The notes under the pieces are model-generated. The model made no database searches. It saw nothing but the letters and a program-made list of their open reading frames with translations, and had not been told where the DNA came from. The translations under genes and the position numbers were made by a program. Positions 38,580 to 46,275 of a DNA stretch of 46,275 bases are shown in pieces; within the stretch, counting starts at the first letter, position 1, and each line of letters begins with the position of its first letter. The DNA is taken from the NCBI GenBank assembly GCA_011682385.1, contig JAACET010000003.1, forward strand, positions 1 through 46,275, in the 5' to 3' direction. Origin of the DNA: Actinomycetota bacterium (GTDB lineage Bacteria > Planctomycetota > Phycisphaerae > JAACET01).

Positions 38580-38948
38580 ATGCCCGAACAAGGCAAGCTG
38601 CTAATTCAGACGATCCAGGGGATTACTCTGGTAATCTTTGAGGACGAATCGATTCTTGATCCTCTTCAAGTGCAGGACATCGGAGAAAAGCTACATCAGC
38701 TTATCGAGCAAGAGGATCGCCAGCGTCTCATTCTGGATTTCCACAAGGTCAAAATCCTTTCCAGCCAGATGTTAGGCGTACTTATCGGCTTGCTCAAGCG
38801 TATCCGCAGCGACCGGGGACGTATCGTTATCTGCGGGATGAAATCTGAGCTGCACAAGGTTTTCAAGATAACCAACCTGGATAAGCTGTTTAGTTTCTAT
38901 GATACTGAGGGTAAAGCTCTGCGTTCCTTTGAGAGTCAGGCCCTGTGA
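38580..38948 (+). CDS. STAS-domain anti-sigma factor antagonist-like protein
   Basis: RLILDFHKVKILSSQMLGVLIGLLKRIRSDRGRIVICGMKSELHKVFKITNLDKLFSFYDTEGKAL. Confidence 0.88.
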   Translation: MPEQGKLLIQTIQGITLVIFEDESILDPLQVQDIGEKLHQLIEQEDRQRLILDFHKVKILSSQMLGVLIGLLKRIRSDRGRIVICGMKSELHKVFKITNLDKLFSFYDTEGKALRSFESQAL

Positions 38949-39367
38949 TTGATGTTCAACGGGGGCGGCTCGATTGTTTTGCAAACATGAGTGAAGAACC
39001 AAACAACAGCCAGGATGTCATTACTTTCCGTTGGACCCCCACGGCCGTGGTTGTAACCTTCAAAGAAAAACGCATTTATGATGTGCGGACCGTGGAAGCC
39101 GTTGAAGACCAGATTCGTTCTATTTTGGCTAAAGATCCTGCAAACATGGTGGTGAATTTTTCCAACGTGGATTTTATGGTCACACGGGTGATAAATATTC
39201 TGCTGGTGGCCCTGAAGTGGGTCCGTGCACGAGGCGGCGAAGTCTATCTATCCGGTATGAATCCCAACATCCGACGAGTATTTAAGCTCATGAGACTCAC
39301 CGAGGTCTTTCGGATTTTTCAGACTGAAGAGCAGGCTCTGGCCGATCTTGAGAATCAAGAGAAATAG
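38945..39367 (+). CDS. Second STAS-like protein, divergent phosphosite
   Basis: MVVNFSNVDFMVTRVINILLVALKWVRARGGEVYLSGMNPNIRRVFKLMRLTEVFRIFQTEEQAL; GTG at 38945 overlaps the upstream TGA, ATG at 38987 is an alternative start. Confidence 0.8.
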   Translation: MIDVQRGRLDCFANMSEEPNNSQDVITFRWTPTAVVVTFKEKRIYDVRTVEAVEDQIRSILAKDPANMVVNFSNVDFMVTRVINILLVALKWVRARGGEVYLSGMNPNIRRVFKLMRLTEVFRIFQTEEQALADLENQEK

Positions 39368-39383
39368 CCCCCCACGAATCTGA

Positions 39384-40724
39384 TTAATCGTTTGGCTTGA
39401 CCAAAAGGTCGTAGCCGTCGTAACCATAGATCACCGCGGGGATTATGCGTCCTTCTGCGATTGACTGGGTCCTTTCAATCCGGCAAATACCGTCTACTTC
39501 CGGCGCTTGGCCGTAGTATCTGCCCTCAGCATGGCCGTTCGATAGTACACGTTCGACCAGTACGTCAATATGTTTTCCGATTAGTGACTTGTTACGCTTG
39601 ACAACGATTTGTTGCTGGGCCCCCATTAGGGCTTCGAGCCGTTGTTGCTTGATATCTTCCGGAATTTGTCCTGCAAAGTTTGCCGCTGGTGTGCCTGGCT
39701 CCGGCGAAAAGACAAAGGCTCCCAAGGCGTGAAAACGCACCTGAGCTACAAAATCCAGCAGCTCTTGAAATTCAGAGTCTGTTTCCCCCGGAAATCCCAC
39801 GATCATTGAAGTCCGCAACGCCAGATCGGATACAGCCTTGAACAGACGCTCAATGAGTCGCTCAGTTTTAGCCCGACTGAACCGTCGACCCATTCGTCGC
39901 AGGATTCGGTCACTTATATGTTGCAGGGGCATATCCAGATAGTGGACCACATGCTTTGCCTCAGCCATAGCTTTGATGGTGTCATTATCTAAGCTCGATG
40001 GATAGGCGTATAGCACCCGCAGCCAACCCAGTCCCGCAAGTCTGTCCAATCGTCGCAGCAGAGCACCTAAGCCGTTGCTATTGGGACAATCACGTCCATA
40101 GCTACTGGTGTCTTGCCCGATGATATTGAGTTCTACTGCACCATTGGCCAGCAGTTCTTTGGCTTCACAGAGAATAGTCTTGGCTGCCTTTGACCGGTAA
40201 CTTCCTCTGATTGCTGGTATGGTGCAGAAACTGCAGTGTTGGTTGCAACCCTCCGCGATCCGCAAGTACGCGTAGGCCGTCGGCGTGATACGGACCCTTG
40301 GCGTGTCCCTTCGAGGGCGTTTCCTTTGCCGTCCCAGCAGTATCCGCCCTTCCCCTGATATGGCTTTTAGAAGATCTGCTTCGCTGCTGTTAGGCCCCAA
40401 CAGGGCATTAATGCCCGGAAAAACCTTCAGTAATTCTCGGCCCATTCTCTGTCCCAGACAGCCAGCTACTACTACCCTCCGGCAAGGCCCGGCCTGTTTC
40501 TGAGCTAAGGCCTGACTGATTACCTCGTACGATTCCCGGCAGGCGTCAGCGATGAATCCGCAGGTGTTGATTATTATGACGTCAGCTTGTTCCTGTGCTG
40601 CGCCCACGATGTGCCCTGCTTGTCCTATCCAGGCAAGCATCCGCTCGGAGTCCACCAAGTTTTTGGCACAACCCAGGGATACGAAGGCCACCGATAATTG
40701 CTCGGCGGATTTTCCACAGCCCAT
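39384..40724 (-). CDS. rimO: Ribosomal protein S12 methylthiotransferase RimO
   Basis: VSLGCAKNLVDSERML, AEGCNQHCSFCTIPAIRGSYRSK, GFPGETDSEFQELLDFV. Confidence 0.95.
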   Translation of the reverse strand: MGCGKSAEQLSVAFVSLGCAKNLVDSERMLAWIGQAGHIVGAAQEQADVIIINTCGFIADACRESYEVISQALAQKQAGPCRRVVVAGCLGQRMGRELLKVFPGINALLGPNSSEADLLKAISGEGRILLGRQRKRPRRDTPRVRITPTAYAYLRIAEGCNQHCSFCTIPAIRGSYRSKAAKTILCEAKELLANGAVELNIIGQDTSSYGRDCPNSNGLGALLRRLDRLAGLGWLRVLYAYPSSLDNDTIKAMAEAKHVVHYLDMPLQHISDRILRRMGRRFSRAKTERLIERLFKAVSDLALRTSMIVGFPGETDSEFQELLDFVAQVRFHALGAFVFSPEPGTPAANFAGQIPEDIKQQRLEALMGAQQQIVVKRNKSLIGKHIDVLVERVLSNGHAEGRYYGQAPEVDGICRIERTQSIAEGRIIPAVIYGYDGYDLLVKPND

Positions 40725-40770
40725 GCTTTAGTCCTTTTCTTCAGCCCGGAGGATGATTCTTAACACTTCC

Positions 40771-40798
40771 TTGACATTACGACTAAGCCAACTAGAAT
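40771..40798 (+). promoter_or_regulatory. Sigma-70-type promoter of the DUF47-PiT operon
   Basis: TTGACA (40771-40776), 16 nt, TAGAAT (40793-40798). Confidence 0.65.
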
Positions 40799-40891
40799 GC
40801 CCCCAACAGTCCTCGGGTAGAATATATGTTAGCCTAACGTATTGGCCATTGATAGAACAATCCTTCTAAGGACTCATGTTAGGAGAATGCT

Positions 40892-41563
40892 ATGGGTTTG
40901 CTAGAAAAATTTAGAGGCACATCCCCCTTCAAGTTGGTGGCTCAGCACACCAAGAAGGTCCATGAGTGTGTTGTACTTCTGCGTCCCTTGACCAAAGCTC
41001 TTCTAGCTGGAGACTATGCCGGGATTGAAGATCTCCACCACCAGATGTCAAAGACAGAACATGAGGCTGACGATATCAAAGCTCAGATTCGAGAACGGCT
41101 CTCTGAGATTTACCTGCTCTCCGTCGGAAGAAATGAGTTGAATCGATTCATAGGCGTGCAGGACGACGTGGCTGATTCAGCGGAAGACTACTCGGTGGTT
41201 TTATTGTTGCGAAAAACGGAAATCCCTTTAGAAATAAAAAACGATTTCTTAGCCTTTGTGGAACAGGTTATTAAGGTCAGCGAACATCTGTTAACAGTGG
41301 CAGAAGAGTTATCACTTTTATCCGAGTCCGCCTTTGCGGGGGAAGAGGCCAAGCGCGTTATCCAGGCTATTGACCAAATTGGAGAGGAAGAATGGAAAGC
41401 TGACAAACTCCAACGGAAATTGGCCCGCCATTTTTACGGTATGGAAAGTCACTTGGATCCGGTTACTCTAGGTTTTCTCGACAAATATTGTTGTACCCTC
41501 AGTGCCGTGGCCAACAGTGCCGAAAAGGCCAGCAAGTATCTAAAACAAATCATAAGCAGATAG
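40892..41563 (+). CDS. DUF47/PhoU-like phosphate transport accessory protein
   Basis: LHHQMSKTEHEADDIKAQIRERLSEIYLLSVGRNELNRFIGVQDDVADSAEDYSVVL; precedes a PiT transporter. Confidence 0.92.
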   Translation: MGLLEKFRGTSPFKLVAQHTKKVHECVVLLRPLTKALLAGDYAGIEDLHHQMSKTEHEADDIKAQIRERLSEIYLLSVGRNELNRFIGVQDDVADSAEDYSVVLLLRKTEIPLEIKNDFLAFVEQVIKVSEHLLTVAEELSLLSESAFAGEEAKRVIQAIDQIGEEEWKADKLQRKLARHFYGMESHLDPVTLGFLDKYCCTLSAVANSAEKASKYLKQIISR

Positions 41564-41598
41564 AAAGCCGGAGCTTGCCCAAGAGAGGATCCGAATAG

Positions 41599-42843
41599 AT
41601 GACTTTGTTACTGATAATTGCGATCATAGTTGCTTTCTATATGGCCTTCGGTATCGGGAGTAACGATGGGGCAAACTCCATGGCGGATGCCGTCGGCGCC
41701 AAAGCCATCCCCATCTTTTGGGCTCTTATCCTGGCCGCCATTTGTGAGTTCGGCGGGGCAGTGCTCGTAGGCAGCCAGGTATCCAATACCATTCGTAAGG
41801 GTATCATCGACGTTCAGGCCGTTTCCCTGACTCCGCAGATTCTGGCTTACGGGATGGTTTGCGCCCTTTTGGCCTCCGCCATCTGGTTACACCTGGCTTC
41901 GGTCTTTGGTATGCCCGTCTCGACGACTCATTCAATTGTAGGGTCTATTTTCGGCTTCGGTCTTTTATGTGCGGGATTCGACAGCGTCAATTGGGCCAAG
42001 ATGGGGCAAATAGTTGCCAGTTGGCTTATTTCGCCTTTAGCTGGAGGCTTGATGGCTTATGTTATCTTCAAACTTATCTCTCGTCATATTCTAGGTAAGA
42101 ACCAACCAATACGTGCAGCCTTAAAGGGGATTCCCCTGTGTGTGTTTATCACCTTCGCGACAGTCACCCTGGCCATAATTCTTAAGGGCTTAAAAAATCT
42201 TCATTTGGACTTCAACGGAACACAAGCTCTATTGCTCAGTGTATCCGTAGGAGCGATAGCCGCTATCATATCAGTATTCTTGATGCGTCGAGTTCGAGAG
42301 GCTGAAAAAGACTTATCCCCGGCTGAACAACTGCTACGGGTAGAAAAAACATTCATTCCCCTTGTCATAATCACTTCATGTTCGGTGGCCTTTGCCCATG
42401 GAGCGAATGATGTGGCCAATGCTATTGGCCCGCTTGCAGCCGTCGTGGAGATTGCCAAAACGAATGATGTGCCTCGGCAGGTAAATGTGGACCTTTGGGT
42501 TCTGCTTCTCGGAGGTGTCGGTATAGCCGCAGGCCTTATGATCCTTGGGTATCGAGTGATAAGAACTGTGGGAGCGAATATCACTGATCTTACTCCTTCC
42601 AGAGGAGTGGCCGCAGATATTGCCGCCACAATTACCGTGTTAGTGTGTTCGAAGATTGGCCTGCCTATTTCAACAACACACACGCTTATTGGTGCGATCA
42701 TAGGGGTAGGTTTGGCTCGAGGTATAACAGCTATTAACGCCAGAATTGTCAGGTCCATATTTTTTTCATGGATTCTGACAATTCCTTTTACAGCTGGATT
42801 GACAATACTGTTTTACTTAGCTTCACGTTTGGTGATAAAGTAA
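41599..42843 (+). CDS. PiT-family inorganic phosphate transporter
   Basis: FGIGSNDGANSMADAVGAKAIP, MPVSTTHSIVGSIFGFG, FAHGANDVANAIGPLAAV, LPISTTHTLIGAIIGVGLARG. Confidence 0.95.
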   Translation: MTLLLIIAIIVAFYMAFGIGSNDGANSMADAVGAKAIPIFWALILAAICEFGGAVLVGSQVSNTIRKGIIDVQAVSLTPQILAYGMVCALLASAIWLHLASVFGMPVSTTHSIVGSIFGFGLLCAGFDSVNWAKMGQIVASWLISPLAGGLMAYVIFKLISRHILGKNQPIRAALKGIPLCVFITFATVTLAIILKGLKNLHLDFNGTQALLLSVSVGAIAAIISVFLMRRVREAEKDLSPAEQLLRVEKTFIPLVIITSCSVAFAHGANDVANAIGPLAAVVEIAKTNDVPRQVNVDLWVLLLGGVGIAAGLMILGYRVIRTVGANITDLTPSRGVAADIAATITVLVCSKIGLPISTTHTLIGAIIGVGLARGITAINARIVRSIFFSWILTIPFTAGLTILFYLASRLVIK

Positions 42844-44850
42844 CGACTCTGGTGAACATATCAAGGCGTGGGCTCGTAGCAGTTCGGCTACACTCCAGGC
42901 CTGAGCGATGCACCCCCGGGGGCTATGCGGCGGATTACCGTCGAATATCTCGGAGACAAAGCCCACTCCTGCTTGGTCCAGATGTTCCAGCAGGGGCTGA
43001 ATCATTTGCTGAGCTTCTTTTCGAGCCTTTGGTGAGAAGTTGTGCACCTTCAGATACGCCTCAACGAAGGGCCCTATCAGCCAGGGCCAGACTGTCCCCT
43101 GATGGTAGGCACTGTCTCGGCTGAACAAGTCGCCAGTGTAGTGTGAACGGTATTTGGGGTTATCAGCCGAGAGGGTCCGCAGGCCGAACGGTGTCAGAAG
43201 ATGCCGCCGGACAGTATCCATTACGGCTTTCTGCTGTTTTTTATTAAGAGGCGAATGGGGTAGTGAGACCGCAAAGACTTGGTTGGGCCTGATATCCCTA
43301 TTGGCCTTTCCCTGCCATACATAATCATAAAGACAGTTGTCCTGCTCGTTCCAGAATATGCGGCTCAGGGCCTGGCCCGCTTTTTGGGCCAACTCCAGGT
43401 ATCGCTTTGCTCTGGCCTGATCATCTTTTTTCAGTCGGCCTGCCATTCGTTTTAGAACGCTGTGCCACAGGGCGTTGATCTCCACAGTCGCACCCGGCCG
43501 AGGCGTGAAGCATTGCCCGTTATACTGCGTATCCATCCAGGTGATTTGGGTCTGATCGTCGCCGCAGACTATTAGTCCATTCTCATCGGCATGGATACCA
43601 AAACGTGTTCCCGCTTCGTAGGCATCGAGAATTTCGCAGATCACCGGCTTGAAGAAGTCTGGCCAGGATTTGGCATCTCCGCTGGCCCGCAGGTATAAAT
43701 CTGCTGCGTGTGCGAACCAAAGTGAGGCATCCACACTGTTATAAGCTGGTTCACAGTCGTATTCGTTGAAGCAATTGGGAATCATCCCTTCGCTCAGTGC
43801 CTCGGCGAAGGTTTCAAAGACTTCCAGGGCTCGATCGTATTTCTCGGTTAGTAGCAACAGACCCGGCAGGGCTATGAAGGCATCCCGCCCCCAATCGCCA
43901 AACCAATGGAAGCCAGCCAATATGGTGGCCCTCATTTGTCCGTTCGATCCTCGTCGACCGGCTATAAAGGCCTCGCTTGCTCTGATTAACCGGCGGACGG
44001 ACGAATTATCTGTTGGTATCGCCCTGGACACGCTGACGGATTGAGTTGGTGTTGTAATAAACTTGTCTATTGGTTCGACGTTTTCTTGTTCATTTAAGAA
44101 TGCGGCCAGAACCAGTTCATCTTCCCCGCATCCGGTAGCAACGAACGCCCCGGGCACAAAAAGGTCTTCAAAACAGTCCTGTCCCCGCTCTGCCTCCCCG
44201 CGGTAGCGGAACCTGTACCACCAGTCTGCGCCGTGGGCAAATTCAGTTCCTTCAACCCGCAGGTATAGTGTCGGCGTATCAGCCAGACGGTCCTGTACCG
44301 AGATCTGTTCACCTTCACCTTGGACTACCATCTGATCGTCGATGCAGAAACTTCGCAGACTATGAAAGTTGCGCAGGGCCACAAATGGAGTCACCTCAAG
44401 GCTCCAAGGCTTATTCTCTGCCTGAATGTGGTAGCGGACCAGCAGAACATTACTGCGGGGTACCAGAGAAATGGTTTTCTCCAGTTGTATATGGTCCACC
44501 TCGTAGAGCATGCGCACGTCCGATCCCACCTGCACCGATTTGAGGTGATTAAATCCCCTGGGGTGGAAAAGGTTGGCAAACTCCCAGCCATAGAGTTTTA
44601 CACCTTGTCCTTTTACGCTCAGCGTCTCGCCTAGACCGGCCAGCATATTGACCCGGCCCAGAGGCGCTTTGGTAGCTGCTATCAGCAGGCCGTGGTAGCG
44701 CCGCGTGTTGATTCCCGCCAGTGTGCCTGAGCTGTACGAGCCGGTGCCGTTGGTCAACAGCCATTCCTGAGTCAGCCACTTATCGATTGGCTCTGTAGGG
44801 TTTATAGCCGTGGTGAAACTGTCTTGTTCTTGTATCGAGCTGCTGGTCAT
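42823..44850 (-). CDS. Amylo-alpha-1,6-glucosidase/glycogen debranching-type enzyme
   Basis: EWLLTNGTGSYSSGTLAGINTRRYHGLLIAA, WFGDWGRDAFIALPGLLLLTEKYD, RDSAYHQGTVWPWLIGPFVEAY. Confidence 0.92.
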   Translation of the reverse strand: MTSSSIQEQDSFTTAINPTEPIDKWLTQEWLLTNGTGSYSSGTLAGINTRRYHGLLIAATKAPLGRVNMLAGLGETLSVKGQGVKLYGWEFANLFHPRGFNHLKSVQVGSDVRMLYEVDHIQLEKTISLVPRSNVLLVRYHIQAENKPWSLEVTPFVALRNFHSLRSFCIDDQMVVQGEGEQISVQDRLADTPTLYLRVEGTEFAHGADWWYRFRYRGEAERGQDCFEDLFVPGAFVATGCGEDELVLAAFLNEQENVEPIDKFITTPTQSVSVSRAIPTDNSSVRRLIRASEAFIAGRRGSNGQMRATILAGFHWFGDWGRDAFIALPGLLLLTEKYDRALEVFETFAEALSEGMIPNCFNEYDCEPAYNSVDASLWFAHAADLYLRASGDAKSWPDFFKPVICEILDAYEAGTRFGIHADENGLIVCGDDQTQITWMDTQYNGQCFTPRPGATVEINALWHSVLKRMAGRLKKDDQARAKRYLELAQKAGQALSRIFWNEQDNCLYDYVWQGKANRDIRPNQVFAVSLPHSPLNKKQQKAVMDTVRRHLLTPFGLRTLSADNPKYRSHYTGDLFSRDSAYHQGTVWPWLIGPFVEAYLKVHNFSPKARKEAQQMIQPLLEHLDQAGVGFVSEIFDGNPPHSPRGCIAQAWSVAELLRAHALICSPESLLYHQT

Positions 44851-45031
44851 AACCGTGATTCTACGCTGGCCTCAATGCCCGCTCAAGCGGCAAATCAAGG
44901 TTTAATGTTTTGGTTTCGTTTGGCACCCAGTGATTGCTTGACAATGCTTTCCCAATGACCGAATATATTATCGGTGAGTCTGGCCATACGGTTCTATTGC
45001 TCACAGCCGGGAAAATAAAGGGGAGCTGCAT

Positions 45032-45511
45032 ATGATTACCTTGGCAAAAGCGTCTAATATCTTGATTTTTTCATCAGCCGTTATTTTGCTGACCTCGTTT
45101 TTCGTCGGATGTGCCCCCACGGGTTCACCTGATCCGCTGGCCAAGCAGGTTGCCGGCACACCTTCCGATCAAGTCCCGCTCATCCCGGAGAAGATAACTA
45201 TTGTCTCTGATTTGCCCGTCCCTGCCCGCATGAAGATTAAGAAGAGCGTCTCTCACAGCTACGAAGGTTCCGGAACCAGGACGGTCAATTACACCTACGA
45301 GGGTTGGGTAGACATTCGCCGAGTACATCGATTCTATTTGGATCAGATGCCCTTGAGCAATTGGCAGCTTCTCTCCAACAACTATGACCGGGGCGTATAC
45401 ACCCTTACTTTCCAGAAGGGCCGCGAAATCTGCACCGTGATAATCCGCAAGAATATAGTCTTAATGACCGTGGCTCGCCTTCTCATTGAGACACCGCAAA
45501 CAATCAGATAG
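45032..45511 (+). CDS. Putative lipoprotein
   Basis: Signal peptide ending in lipobox-like SFFVGC; short beta-rich C-terminal part. Confidence 0.75.
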   Translation: MITLAKASNILIFSSAVILLTSFFVGCAPTGSPDPLAKQVAGTPSDQVPLIPEKITIVSDLPVPARMKIKKSVSHSYEGSGTRTVNYTYEGWVDIRRVHRFYLDQMPLSNWQLLSNNYDRGVYTLTFQKGREICTVIIRKNIVLMTVARLLIETPQTIR

Positions 45512-45550
45512 CACTTGGGCAGGCGCTATCCTCGGCCGAGAGGTTGTTAC

Positions 45551-46275
45551 ATGTCTGAAGTCATTGCCTACCTGAATGCTCACCGCGAGCACTTTCTGGA
45601 CAAGCTCTTCGAATTATTACGTATTCCTTCGATAAGTACGCAGTCAGCCCACGCCGGCGACGTGCTCTGTGCAGCTCAATGGCTCCGGCAGTGCCTTGCG
45701 GAGTTGACTCTGGAGGCCGAGTTGATCAGCACCGCAGGCCATCCGCTTGTTTTCGCTGGGACCCGGATGCGCACCGACAGACCTACGGTTCTGATCTATG
45801 GCCATTACGACGTACAGCCGCCCGATCCTTTGGACCAGTGGCTAAGTGACCCATTTGAGCCGGAGATCCGCCAGGACCGCATCTTTGCCCGTGGAGCCAG
45901 CGACGATAAGGGCCAACTGATGTGCCATGTCGCAGCCGTGCAGGCTTGGCTCGAAACATCGGGAGATTTGCCGCTAAATGTAAAGTTTATCCTTGAGGGC
46001 GAGGAGGAGTGCGGCGGTGATAGCTTAGCCGATTTCATCCTGGCCAACAAGTCACGTTTGGCCTGTGACTACGTGGTCATATCCGATGGTTCACAGCTCT
46101 GCGAGGGCTCCCCGGCTATTACTTATGGACTGCGCGGACTTGTGTATATGGAGGTAATAATCAAAGGTCCTGCCCAGGATTTGCACTCAGGTCAATTTGG
46201 CGGTGTCATCGCCAACCCGGCTAACGAATTGGCTCGGCTGATTGGGGGCCTGCACGATGCCCACGGGCGCGTTGC
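45551..46275 (+). CDS. M20-family metallopeptidase/dipeptidase (truncated by window end)
   Basis: MSEVIAYLNAHREHFLDKLFELLRIPSIST..., LIYGHYDVQPPDPLDQW, RGASDDKGQL, LEGEEECGGDSL; no stop before the window end, so missing from the ORF track. Confidence 0.93.
   Translation, partial: MSEVIAYLNAHREHFLDKLFELLRIPSISTQSAHAGDVLCAAQWLRQCLAELTLEAELISTAGHPLVFAGTRMRTDRPTVLIYGHYDVQPPDPLDQWLSDPFEPEIRQDRIFARGASDDKGQLMCHVAAVQAWLETSGDLPLNVKFILEGEEECGGDSLADFILANKSRLACDYVVISDGSQLCEGSPAITYGLRGLVYMEVIIKGPAQDLHSGQFGGVIANPANELARLIGGLHDAHGRV

Noticed and set aside
44935-44972. Promoter TTGACA...GAATAT/TATATT before the lipoprotein gene
   Set aside because: -35 is perfect but no good -10 at acceptable spacing; not strong enough to list
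1-46275. tRNA or rRNA genes
   Set aside because: No T-loop-like GGTTCRA signature with supporting cloverleaf and no rRNA-like sequence noticed; a tRNAscan/Infernal run would be decisive

Overview
The window is a chromosomal segment that looks Planctomycetes/Phycisphaerae-like; this taxonomic guess rests only on gene content and style. It is dense with housekeeping genes: pyrF, murD, csrA, polA-coaE, rho, a mannose-1-P guanylyltransferase, an AEC transporter, a UvrD/PcrA helicase, hisF, a PilT/PilU-type ATPase, plsX-fabH-fabD-fabG-acpP-fabF behind rpmF, a HPP protein, an RRM protein, a GT2 glycosyltransferase, a ribokinase, a hybrid histidine kinase, two STAS proteins, rimO, a DUF47/PiT phosphate module, a glycogen-debranching-type enzyme, a lipoprotein and a truncated M20 peptidase. 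No rRNA, tRNA or CRISPR array was recognised. The least ordinary part is about 22.8-24.8 kb. There, two near-consensus sigma-54 (-24/-12) promoters precede two small orphan genes. The first gene is followed by two tandem copies (period about 134-137 nt) of a multi-hairpin element that ends in a strong intrinsic terminator, which may be an undescribed structured RNA. The second gene also has its own terminator and is followed by a decayed ISKra4-like transposase relic. Other points of interest are a membrane-anchored GspE-like protein with degenerate Walker A and B motifs next to an intact PilT-like ATPase, a CxxC micro-ORF overlapping an ArsR regulator start, a translationally coupled STAS pair with one divergent phosphosite, and a dispersed intergenic repeat present as inverted copies at about 0.01 and 9.6 kb. 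All homology statements are from reading the translations; no search was run.
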